Shown one piece after another: positions 48,891 through 56,415 of a stretch of DNA of 64,000 nucleotides (position 1 is its first letter; every line of letters starts with the position of its first letter). Below the pieces are notes generated by a model. That model did no database searches and had not been told where the DNA came from. It worked only from the letters and a program-made list of their open reading frames with translations. Location: NCBI RefSeq assembly GCF_029893585.1, contig NZ_JARXYX010000038.1, positions 30,307-94,306 on the forward strand, written 5' to 3'. Source of the stretch: Streptomyces sp. LBL (GTDB lineage: Bacteria; Actinomycetota; Actinomycetes; Streptomycetales; Streptomycetaceae). The translations under genes and the position numbers were made by a program.

Positions 48891-49318
48891 TCAGTGGTCA
48901 GCGCGAGATCCTTGGCGGGGCCGCGCACCCGCCACACCGTCCGCCAGTGGTCCGCGGACAGAACGGTGAACTCGCCGCGGTAGAGGTCGGCCGAGCAAGG
49001 ATGGTCGGCGACGTGGTGCCCGGTGGTCAGGTCCAGGTCGTGGAAGGGACGGCCGTCGGCGAAGCGCACGTCCGCCCTGGCCGGTGAACTCCCGGACAGG
49101 AAGCACAGGGTGCGCTCGGCGGGACGTGGCACGCCCTGCCACACGAACGTTCCGGATTCCCGGTGCAGCAGTCCGCCACCGCCGTCCAGTGGGCCGAAAC
49201 GGGTCGTCCCGGTGAACTCCCCTGCTCCGCCGCTCGCCAGATCCCGTGCCGACCGTTCGACTCGCCAGCTCCCGGCGAGATATCTCAGCACATCCGGCAC
49301 TGGCCAGAACTCGCCCAT
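48872..49318 (-). CDS. DUF6314-like protein
   Basis: This ~148-residue beta-rich protein starts GEFWPVPDVLRYLAGSWRVE and continues with GEFTGTTRFGPLDGGGGLLH, VRFADGRPFHDLDLTTGHHV and DHWRTVWRVRGPAKDLALTT. It fits the DUF6314 lipocalin-like family of unknown function. ATG 49318 is preferred (GGAGTGGAGCGGG upstream); ATG 49339 is an alternative. The gene is convergent and overlapping with the histidine-phosphatase-like gene. Confidence 0.75.
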   Translation of the reverse strand: MGEFWPVPDVLRYLAGSWRVERSARDLASGGAGEFTGTTRFGPLDGGGGLLHRESGTFVWQGVPRPAERTLCFLSGSSPARADVRFADGRPFHDLDLTTGHHVADHPCSADLYRGEFTVLSADHWRTVWRVRGPAKDLALTTDYARED

Positions 49319-49437
49319 CCCGCTCCACTCCCGTCCCATCCGTTGCCGCGTGCCCGGAGGCCATGCCCGATTCGGCGGCAGGTACAGCTTGGGGCCCGTC
49401 AGGCACAACCCGTCTGAACGGGCAGGAAGCACATCGT

Positions 49438-49701
49438 ATGAGCTCCTTGAGCGTCGACGGCATCCGGATGAATCACCACGTGGCCGGGAGGGGTCCAGTG
49501 CTCGTCGCGCACCCCGGCGGCCCTGGCTTCGACTATGCCTGCCCTTGCTCTCCTGAACTGGAGAAGCACTTCAACCCGGCCGACCGGCGACGGCTGGATC
49601 GCCGGCATACGGCACGACTGCACGACCAGGTCATTCAGGATCACAGCTCCGCGACCACACAGGCCGGGATGGTCAGCATGGATTGCATAAACGTGCAATG
49701 A
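49438..49701 (+). pseudogene. Truncated alpha/beta-hydrolase remnant
   Basis: From ATG 49438 the first ~40 residues (MSSLSVDGIRMNHHVAGRGP, VLVAHPGGPGFDYACPC, SPELEKHF) match the N-terminus of proline-iminopeptidase-like hydrolases including the HPGGPG oxyanion motif. After about 49580 homology stops and the frame continues through unrelated sequence to 49701, just before the argC promoter. The nucleophile elbow and the rest of the fold are missing. I read it as a remnant left after deletion. Confidence 0.7.
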
Positions 49702-49711
49702 AACGTATAGT
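49682..49711 (+). promoter_or_regulatory. argC promoter overlapping an ARG box
   Basis: ATTGCA (49682-49687) and TGCAAT (49694-49699) are perfect arms around 6 bp, the form of an ArgR half-box. TTGCAT (49683-49688) and TATAGT (49706-49711) are spaced 17 bp and make a strong -35/-10 promoter. ArgR binding here would block RNA polymerase and repress argCJBDR when arginine is present. Confidence 0.8.
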
Positions 49712-49735
49712 CATGCCATCTAGAAGGAGGATGAC

Positions 49736-50764
49736 ATGGCGGTACGCGCGGCGGTGGCCGGAGCGAGTGGATATGCGGGCGGGGAGCTCCTGCGGCTGCT
49801 CCTGACGCACCCCGAGGTCGAGATCGGCGCCCTGACCGGGAACTCCAACGCGGGTCAGAAACTCGGCGCGCTCCAGCCGCACCTGCTGCCGCTGGCCGAC
49901 CGTGTCCTCCAGGAGACCACCGCCGAGGTCCTCGCCGGACACGACGTCGTCTTCCTCGCCCTTCCGCACGGGCAGTCCGCCGCCGTCGCCGAGCAGCTCG
50001 GCCCGGACGTGCTCGTCGTCGACATGGGCGCCGACTTCCGGCTTGAGAACGCGGCCGACTGGGAGAAGTTCTACGGCTCCCCGCACGCCGGCACCTGGCC
50101 GTACGGCCTCCCCGAGCTGCCGGGTGGCCGGGCCGCGCTGGAGGGGGCCAAGCGCATCGCGGTACCGGGTTGCTACCCCACCGCCGTCTCCCTGGCCCTG
50201 TTCCCGGCGTACGCCGCCGCACTCGCCGAGGCCGAGGCCGTGATCGTCGCCGCCTCCGGCACCTCCGGCGCGGGCAAGACGCCCAAGCCCGGCCTGCTGG
50301 GCAGCGAGGTCATGGGTTCCATGTCGCCGTACGGCGTCGGCGGCGTCCACCGGCACACGCCCGAGATGATCCAGAACCTCAGCGCGGCGGCGGGGGAGCG
50401 GGTCGTGGTCTCCTTCACGCCCACCCTCGCGCCGATGCCCCGCGGGATCCTCGCCACGTGCAGCGCCGCCGCCAAGGAGGGCGTCACGGCCGAGTCCGTC
50501 CGGGCCGCCTACGAGAAGGCATTCGCCGACGAGCCCTTCGTCCATCTGCTGCCGGAGGGCCAGTGGCCCGCCACGGCGTCCGTCTACGGTTCCAACGCCG
50601 TTCAGGTGCAGGTCGCGTACGACGAGGTCGCGGGACGCATCATCGCGATCAGCGCCATCGACAACCTGACCAAGGGCACCGCCGGCGGTGCCGTCCAGAG
50701 CATGAACATCGCCCTCGGGCTTCCCGAGGAGCTCGGTCTTTCCACGATCGGAGTCGCACCGTGA
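49736..50764 (+). CDS. argC: N-acetyl-gamma-glutamyl-phosphate reductase
   Basis: This 342-residue enzyme has the N-terminal NADPH motif VAGASGYAGGELLRLLLTHP, the catalytic Cys in VPGCYPTAVSLALFP, and GTSGAGKTPKPGLLGSEVMG and PYGVGGVHRHTPEM blocks. It reduces N-acetylglutamyl phosphate in arginine synthesis. ATG 49736 follows a strong AAGGAGG. It is first in argCJBDR, with GTGA overlap to argJ. Confidence 0.97.
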   Translation: MAVRAAVAGASGYAGGELLRLLLTHPEVEIGALTGNSNAGQKLGALQPHLLPLADRVLQETTAEVLAGHDVVFLALPHGQSAAVAEQLGPDVLVVDMGADFRLENAADWEKFYGSPHAGTWPYGLPELPGGRAALEGAKRIAVPGCYPTAVSLALFPAYAAALAEAEAVIVAASGTSGAGKTPKPGLLGSEVMGSMSPYGVGGVHRHTPEMIQNLSAAAGERVVVSFTPTLAPMPRGILATCSAAAKEGVTAESVRAAYEKAFADEPFVHLLPEGQWPATASVYGSNAVQVQVAYDEVAGRIIAISAIDNLTKGTAGGAVQSMNIALGLPEELGLSTIGVAP

Positions 50765-51936
50765 GCGTCACGGCAGCACAGGGATTCACGGCGGCCGGAA
50801 TCGCCGCCGGAATCAAGGAGAACGGCAACCCGGACCTGGCCCTCGTGGTCAACACCGGGCCCCGCCGCGCCGCCGCGGGCGTCTTCACCTCCAACCGCGT
50901 CAAGGCCGCACCGGTGCTCTGGTCGGAGCAGGTCCTCAAGGGCGGCGAGCTGACCGCCGTCGTCCTCAACTCCGGGGGCGCCAACGCCTGTACGGGGCCC
51001 AAGGGTTTCCAGGACACGCATGCCACCGCCGAGAAGGTCGCGGACGTGCTCGGACTGGGGGCCGGCGAGGTCGCCGTCGCCTCCACCGGACTCATCGGTG
51101 TCCTGCTCCCGATGGACAAGCTGCTGCCGGGAGTCGAGCAGGCGGCAAAGGCCCTGAGTGAGCACGGCGGCGAGAAGGCCGCCATCGCCATCAAGACCAC
51201 CGACACCGTCCACAAGACGTCCGTCGTGACCTGGGGGTCCCCCCGGACGGAGTCTGGGGGAGGCTGGACCGTCGGCGGCATGGCCAAGGGCGCGGGCATG
51301 CTCGCCCCGGGTCTCGCCACGATGCTGGTCGTCCTCACCACCGACGCGGACGTCGACAGCGGCGTACTGGACAAGGCCCTGCGCGCCGCCACGCGGACGA
51401 CCTTCGACCGCGTCGACTCCGACGGCTGCATGTCCACCAACGACACCGTGCTGCTGCTAGCCTCCGGCGCCGCCGAAGTCACCCCGGAGTACGCCGAGTT
51501 CGCCGAGGCCGTACGGACCGTCTGCGACGACCTCGGACAGCAGCTGATCCGGGACGCGGAGGGCGCGAGCAAGGACATCAAGGTCGAGGTCCGCAACGCC
51601 GCGAGTGAGGACGACGCCGTCGAGGTGGGCCGCTCCATCGCCCGCAACAACCTCCTGAAGTGCGCGATCCACGGCGAGGACCCCAACTGGGGCCGTGTCC
51701 TGTCCGCGATCGGTACCACCAAGGCCGCCTTCGAGCCGGACCGGTTGAACGTCGCCATCAACGGCGTCTGGGTCTGCAAGAACGGCGGTGTCGGCGAGGA
51801 CCGGGACAAGGTCGACATGCGCTACCGCGAGGTGCACATCGTCGCCGACCTCGCTGCCGGCTCCGAGACCGCCACCATCTGGACCAACGATCTCACCGCC
51901 GAATACGTCCACGAGAACAGCGCGTACTCGTCGTGA
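50761..51936 (+). CDS. argJ: Bifunctional ornithine acetyltransferase/N-acetylglutamate synthase
   Basis: This 391-residue ArgJ is self-cleaving, with the nucleophile Thr187 in GLATMLVVLTTD, the oxyanion region STGLIGVLLPMDKL, GGMAKGAGMLAPG and CAIHGEDPNWGRVLSAIG. It recycles the acetyl group from acetylornithine to glutamate. The segment WGSPRTESGGG (about residues 158-168) is not expected in ArgJ and is encoded by a 33-nt G-rich insert that also occurs in the IS transposase at 63394. The insert preserves the frame, just before the cleavage site. GTG 50761 overlaps the argC stop. Confidence 0.96.
   Translation: MSVTAAQGFTAAGIAAGIKENGNPDLALVVNTGPRRAAAGVFTSNRVKAAPVLWSEQVLKGGELTAVVLNSGGANACTGPKGFQDTHATAEKVADVLGLGAGEVAVASTGLIGVLLPMDKLLPGVEQAAKALSEHGGEKAAIAIKTTDTVHKTSVVTWGSPRTESGGGWTVGGMAKGAGMLAPGLATMLVVLTTDADVDSGVLDKALRAATRTTFDRVDSDGCMSTNDTVLLLASGAAEVTPEYAEFAEAVRTVCDDLGQQLIRDAEGASKDIKVEVRNAASEDDAVEVGRSIARNNLLKCAIHGEDPNWGRVLSAIGTTKAAFEPDRLNVAINGVWVCKNGGVGEDRDKVDMRYREVHIVADLAAGSETATIWTNDLTAEYVHENSAYSS
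51231..51263. repeat. 33-nt mini-element inserted in argJ
   Basis: The segment runs CTGGGGGTCCCCCCGGACG then GAGTCTGGGGGAGG, with direct repeats CTGGGGG at both sides. The reverse complement of 63394-63427 has the same layout (CTGGGGGTACCGCCC then GGCCGAAGGCTGGGGGAG). In argJ it adds about 11 residues in frame. From memory, similar G-rich words are scattered in Streptomyces genomes. Confidence 0.75.
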
Positions 51937-52847
51937 GCACTACGCGTAAGCACACCGCCCTGCCCAAGGCCCAGATCCTCATCGAGGCGCTGCCCTGGCT
52001 GGTGCGGCACAACGGCAAGACGGTGGTCATCAAGTTCGGCGGCAACGCCATGATCGACGAGGACCTGAAGTCCGCGTTCGCCCAGGACGTCGTGTTCCTG
52101 CACCACGCCGGCCTCAAGCCCGTCGTCGTGCACGGCGGCGGCCCGCAGATCAGCGCCGCCCTCGACAAGCACGGCATCGTCAGCGAGTTCAAGGCGGGCC
52201 TGCGGGTCACCACCGAGGACGCCATGGACGTCGTACGCATGGTGCTCGCCGGACAGGTGCAGCGCGAGCTGGTCGGACTGCTCAACCAACACGGCCCGCT
52301 GGCCGTGGGGTTGACGGGCGAGGACGCGCACACCATCACCGCGACCAAGCACCAGCCGGTGATCGACGGCGAGTCGGTCGACATCGGGCGGGTGGGTGAG
52401 ATCACCGCGATCGACACGGGCGCGATCGAGGCACTGCTCGCCGACGGTCGTATCCCGGTCGTCTCGTCGATCGCCCGAAGCCAGGACGACGGTGACGGGG
52501 GGCGTGTCTACAACGTCAATGCCGACACGGCGGCCGCGGCGCTCGCTGCCGCACTGGGCGCCGAAACGCTCATGGTCCTCACGGACGTGGAGGGCCTCTA
52601 CGAGGACTGGCCGAACAGCGACGAGGTGATCAGCCGTCTCACCGCTTCCCAACTGGAGGAGCTGCTGCCGGAGTTGAGCTCCGGCATGATGCCGAAGATG
52701 GAGGGCTGTCTGCACGCCGTACGCAACGGCGTCAACACCGCCCGCGTCATCGACGGCCGGGTCCAGCACTCGATCCTGCTGGAGATCTTCACGGACGAAG
52801 GAATCGGCACGATGGTCGTGCCCGACGAGCAAGAGGGGGAGTCATGA
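51933..52847 (+). CDS. argB: Acetylglutamate kinase
   Basis: This 304-residue amino-acid kinase has VVIKFGGNAMIDEDLK, PVVVHGGGPQISAALDK, NVNADTAAAALAAALGAETL and MMPKMEGCLHAVRNGVNTAR. It phosphorylates N-acetylglutamate, the committed and usually arginine-sensitive step. GTG 51933 overlaps the argJ stop (GTGA), and the end overlaps argD (ATGA). Confidence 0.97.
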   Translation: MSTTRKHTALPKAQILIEALPWLVRHNGKTVVIKFGGNAMIDEDLKSAFAQDVVFLHHAGLKPVVVHGGGPQISAALDKHGIVSEFKAGLRVTTEDAMDVVRMVLAGQVQRELVGLLNQHGPLAVGLTGEDAHTITATKHQPVIDGESVDIGRVGEITAIDTGAIEALLADGRIPVVSSIARSQDDGDGGRVYNVNADTAAAALAAALGAETLMVLTDVEGLYEDWPNSDEVISRLTASQLEELLPELSSGMMPKMEGCLHAVRNGVNTARVIDGRVQHSILLEIFTDEGIGTMVVPDEQEGES

Positions 52848-54040
52848 GCAACGAGGAACTGACCGCACGGTGGCAGGGCACGCTCATGAACAACTACGGC
52901 ACCCCCCGGCTGCCCCTCGTGCGCGGCGAGGGCGCCAAGCTGTGGGACGCCGACGGCAAGCAGTACGTCGACTTCGTCGGCGGCATCGCGGTCAACGCGC
53001 TCGGCCACGCCCACCCGGCGATCGTCGAGGCGGTCAGCACGCAGATCGCCTCCCTCGGGCACGTCTCCAACCTCTTCATCGCCGAGCCGCCCGTCGCGCT
53101 CGCCGAACGGCTCATCCAGCGCTTCGGCCGCGACGGCAAGGTGTTCTTCTGCAACTCGGGCGCCGAGGCCAACGAGGGCGCGTTCAAGATCGGCCGGCTG
53201 ACCGGGCGGACCCACATGGTGGCCACCGAGGGCGGCTTCCACGGCCGGACCATGGGTGCCCTCGCCCTCACCGGGCAGCCCGGCAAGCAGGAGCCCTTCC
53301 TGCCGCTGCCCGGCGACGTGACCCATGTGCCGTACGGCGACCCGCAGGCGCTGGCCGCCGCGGTCACCGAGGAGACCGCCCTTGTGATCATCGAGCCGAT
53401 CCAGGGCGAGAACGGGGTCGTGGTGCCCCCGGTCGGCTACCTCAAGGCGGCCCGGGCGATCACAGCGGCGACCGGATCGCTGCTGGTGCTGGACGAGGTG
53501 CAGACCGGGATCGGACGGACCGGGCACTGGTTCGAGTACCAGGCCCACGAGGGTGTCCTGCCGGACGTCGTCACGCTGGCGAAGGGACTGGGCGGCGGAC
53601 TGCCGCTCGGCGCGACCGTGGCCTTCGGACGCGCCGCCGAACTGCTCCAGCCGGGGCAGCACGGTACGACCTTCGGCGGCAACCCGATCGCCTGCGCGGC
53701 CGGACTCGCCGTACTCGACACCATCGCCGGCGACGGGCTGCTGGAGAACGTCAAGCGGCAGAGCGAGAAGCTGCGGGACGGAATCGAGGGCGCCGACGGC
53801 GGCTCTCGACATCCGTTGATCGCCCATGTCCGGGGTGCGGGCCTGCTGCTGGGTATCGTGCTCACCGAGTCGCTCGCGCCGACGGTGCAGCAGGCGGCTC
53901 AGGACGCCGGTTTCCTGGTGAACGCGCCCACCCCCGAGGTGGTACGGCTCATGCCGCCGCTGAATCTCGGCGACGCGGAAGTGAGCGCGTTTCTTCAGGC
54001 GCTGCCCGGCATCCTGGACGCGGCCAAGGGGGACGGATGA
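52844..54040 (+). CDS. argD: Acetylornithine aminotransferase
   Basis: This 398-residue class III PLP aminotransferase has FFCNSGAEANEGAFKIGR, GGFHGRTMGALALTGQPG, the PLP Asp in LLVLDEVQTGIGRTG and Lys in VVTLAKGLGGGLPLGA. It converts N-acetylglutamate semialdehyde to acetylornithine, which ArgJ then deacetylates. ATG 52844 overlaps the argB stop. Confidence 0.97.
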   Translation: MSNEELTARWQGTLMNNYGTPRLPLVRGEGAKLWDADGKQYVDFVGGIAVNALGHAHPAIVEAVSTQIASLGHVSNLFIAEPPVALAERLIQRFGRDGKVFFCNSGAEANEGAFKIGRLTGRTHMVATEGGFHGRTMGALALTGQPGKQEPFLPLPGDVTHVPYGDPQALAAAVTEETALVIIEPIQGENGVVVPPVGYLKAARAITAATGSLLVLDEVQTGIGRTGHWFEYQAHEGVLPDVVTLAKGLGGGLPLGATVAFGRAAELLQPGQHGTTFGGNPIACAAGLAVLDTIAGDGLLENVKRQSEKLRDGIEGADGGSRHPLIAHVRGAGLLLGIVLTESLAPTVQQAAQDAGFLVNAPTPEVVRLMPPLNLGDAEVSAFLQALPGILDAAKGDG

Positions 54041-54059
54041 TCCGGAGAATGAGACGACG

Positions 54060-54599
54060 ATGAGCCAGGCGCAGGATCACGAGCAGACCGCCGGGCCTGC
54101 CCTTCCGCAGACCCGCACCGCCCGGCACCGCCGGATCGTGGACATCCTCAACCGGCAACCGGTGCGTTCGCAGAGCCAGTTGGCGAAGTTGCTGGCCGAT
54201 GACGGGCTGAGCGTCACACAGGCGACGCTCTCCCGGGATCTGGACGAGCTGAACGCGGTGAAGATCCGTAACACCGACGGCGACCTGATCTACGCGGTGC
54301 CGAGCGAGGGGGGATTCCGTACCCCCCGGGTGCCGCTGGGAGGGTCGGCGAAGGAGGAGCGGATGCGGCGGCTGTCGGCGGAGCTGTTGATCTCCGCGGA
54401 GGCTTCGGCGAACCTGGTGGTTCTTCGTACCCCGCCGGGCGCGGCCCAGTTCCTCGCCTCGGCCATCGATCAGGCGGAGCTGCACGACATCCTGGGGACC
54501 ATCGCCGGTGACGACACGTTGTTGTTGATCAGCCGGGATCCGGTGGGGGGACAGGCATTGGCGGATCACCTGCTGAGGTCGGCCCAGAACGGCAACTGA
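54060..54599 (+). CDS. argR: Arginine repressor
   Basis: This 179-residue ArgR has an N-terminal winged HTH (RHRRIVDILNRQPVRSQSQL, LSVTQATLSRDLDELNAVKI) and a C-terminal arginine-binding and oligomerisation domain with DQAELHDILGTIAGDDTLLL. GGAG lies about 10 nt before ATG 54060. As last gene of argCJBDR it probably represses its own operon through the box at 49682. The stop codon is inside the first bases of a very long hairpin. Confidence 0.96.
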   Translation: MSQAQDHEQTAGPALPQTRTARHRRIVDILNRQPVRSQSQLAKLLADDGLSVTQATLSRDLDELNAVKIRNTDGDLIYAVPSEGGFRTPRVPLGGSAKEERMRRLSAELLISAEASANLVVLRTPPGAAQFLASAIDQAELHDILGTIAGDDTLLLISRDPVGGQALADHLLRSAQNGN

Positions 54600-54654
54600 G
54601 CTTGTTGTTCAACCTCGCCGGGTCACCTGACCCGGCGAGGTTGAACAACAAGCT
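54599..54654. terminator. 26-bp perfect hairpin at the end of argCJBDR
   Basis: Positions 54599-54624 and 54629-54654 are perfect inverted repeats of 26 bp with a 4-nt loop (ACCT). The hairpin starts at the last base of the argR stop. Its ends are AT-rich (CTTGTTGTTCAAC) and its core is GC-rich. It would terminate transcription in either direction. Confidence 0.93.
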
Positions 54655-54802
54655 GAGGGGGCGGGGCCCGTCGCGGGCCGCCGGCTGCGGGGCTTCTGTG
54701 GCCGGGCGCGCTCACGCGGGGGAGCCGCACATCGCGTGGCCGGTCGCGCTCACGCTGCGGAGGCGCACATCGACACAGCCCCGCGCCCTGGGGGAGACGC
54801 AC

Positions 54803-55603
54803 TCACCCCAGTCGAGCTGCCAGGCCTTTAGTGCACCGCACCTCGTCGCCCGCCGTGATCAGCAACGCCTCCACGTCGGGCAGGCTCTCCAGCCAGCCCA
54901 GCGCCTCCCGGGAACCCCTCGCGAAGGCCGCCGTCGCCCAGCAGTCCGCCCAGGTCAGTTGGGGGGCGACCACGGTCACCGCGACGAGGTCGGTCACCGC
55001 GGAGCGGCCGGTGCGGGGGTCGACTATGTGGGCGCCGCGTTCCGCGGTGCCGGACGTGGCGACCGCCAGCTCCAAGGCCCCCGCGGCCGAGATGACCGCT
55101 GCCAGACCGCCCGGGCGGAGCGGGTCCGAGACGCCGACCCGCCAGGGGCGCTCGGGGCCGGGCACGCCCAACATCTGGACGTCTCCGCCGCCGTTGACGC
55201 TCACTCCGGTCGCGCCGGACTCGGCCATCCGGCGGGCCGCGCGTTCCGCGGCCCAGCCCTTGACGATGCCGGTGGGGTCGAGGCGGCCCTCGTAGCGCAT
55301 GCTGAACCAGCCGTCGCTCGTCCGTTCCGCCTCGGCGCCCAGGGCGAGCACCTCGGCGACCAGCGGATCGCACTCCTCGACGGTGAGGTCGCCCCGGGCC
55401 AGGCGGGAGACCTGGCTGTCGTCGCGGTAGGTCGTGAACACCTCGTTGACCCGGTGCAGCCCGTCGACCGCCTCCCGCAAGGCCGCCCGGACGGCCTCGG
55501 GATCCCCGCCGCGGACGTCAAAGGAGAAGACCGTCCCCATGACCTCCTCCACATGACGTACCGCGGCGGGAGCTTGTGCCGGTTCGGCCACCGTGTCACC
55601 CAC
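54803..55603 (-). CDS. apbE: ApbE-type FAD:protein FMN transferase
   Basis: This ~266-residue ApbE has the N-terminal MGTVFSFDV, then GRLDPTGIVKGWAAERAARR, VSVNGGGDVQMLG and HIVDPRTGRSAVTDLVAVTV followed by ADCWATAAFARG. ApbE attaches FMN covalently to a Thr in SGAT-type motifs of FMN-binding domains, such as those in the next gene. GTG 55603 overlaps the stop of that gene. No signal peptide or lipobox is visible, so attachment may occur in the cytosol before export; other starts (GTG 55591) would not change this. Confidence 0.9.
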   Translation of the reverse strand: MGDTVAEPAQAPAAVRHVEEVMGTVFSFDVRGGDPEAVRAALREAVDGLHRVNEVFTTYRDDSQVSRLARGDLTVEECDPLVAEVLALGAEAERTSDGWFSMRYEGRLDPTGIVKGWAAERAARRMAESGATGVSVNGGGDVQMLGVPGPERPWRVGVSDPLRPGGLAAVISAAGALELAVATSGTAERGAHIVDPRTGRSAVTDLVAVTVVAPQLTWADCWATAAFARGSREALGWLESLPDVEALLITAGDEVRCTKGLAARLG

Positions 55604-56387
55604 CGGCCTGGTCCAGCGCCGACTGCAGGGACTGCTTGTACCCGGCGCTGGTGTACGTGGCCCCGGAGACCGAGTCGATGTCCGAGCTGCCCGCCGCCAC
55701 GGCTTCCTGGTTGAGCCTGGGCACGGAGAGGGCGGTCTTCTGGTCGCTGGTGCCGCCCTTGGGAGCCTGGACCGCCTCCGCCTTGGTGATCTTGCCGCCC
55801 GCGACCGTGATACGGACCTGGACCGGGCCGTACTGGGTCTGGGCGACGGCACCGGTCACGGTCTTGGCGGCCTGAGCGCTGCCCGCGTCCTGGTTCTGGG
55901 AGGAACCCTGGTCCTGGGAGGAACCCTGGGAGGACGCCGCCTTCGCCTTGTCCAGCGCCGACTGCAGGGACTGCTTGTAGCCGTTGCTGGTGTACGTGGC
56001 CCCCGACACCGCGTCGATCTCCGCGTTCTGCGCGGCGACCGCTTCCTGGTTGAGCTTGGGCACGGAGAGGGCGGTCTTCTGGTCGCTGGTGCCGCCCTTG
56101 GGAGCCTGGACCGCCTCCGCCTTGGTGATCTTGCCGCCCGCGACGGTCAGCCGGACCTGCACGGCGCCGTACTGGGTCTGGGCCGCGTCTCCGGTGACCG
56201 TGCCGGTCCCGGCGGCCTGGGCACCGCCCTGGGCCGACTCCTGCGCCAGCGGTGGCTGGGGCGCTGCGCCGCCGGCCGCCGCGGAGGCCGGGTCGGACGA
56301 CGGTTTCAGTGACAGCAGCAGCACGACGCCGGACACGGTGGCGGCGGTCGCGAGCACGACGCGTCGTACGGGGTGACTCTTCCTCAT
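55596..56387 (-). CDS. Membrane-anchored protein with two FMN-binding domains
   Basis: This 263-residue protein has an N-terminal basic/hydrophobic anchor (MRKSHPVRRVVLATAATVSG) and two near-identical FMN_bind domains, ~90-165 and ~185-260. Each ends in a flavinylation motif DAVSGATYTSNGY or DSVSGATYTSAGY. The two domains are so similar at DNA level (about 55614-55866 versus 55956-56209) that a recent duplication is likely. Covalent FMN from ApbE would make this an extracytosolic electron carrier receiving electrons from the adjacent membrane reductase. Confidence 0.9.
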   Translation of the reverse strand: MRKSHPVRRVVLATAATVSGVVLLLSLKPSSDPASAAAGGAAPQPPLAQESAQGGAQAAGTGTVTGDAAQTQYGAVQVRLTVAGGKITKAEAVQAPKGGTSDQKTALSVPKLNQEAVAAQNAEIDAVSGATYTSNGYKQSLQSALDKAKAASSQGSSQDQGSSQNQDAGSAQAAKTVTGAVAQTQYGPVQVRITVAGGKITKAEAVQAPKGGTSDQKTALSVPRLNQEAVAAGSSDIDSVSGATYTSAGYKQSLQSALDQAGG

Positions 56388-56415
56388 CGCTTCAACAGCT
56401 CCTGAATCCCGTCGC

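Noticed and set aside
49246..49701. A complete hydrolase gene upstream of argC
   Set aside because: Homology covers only the first ~40 residues after ATG 49438, and no catalytic serine elbow follows.
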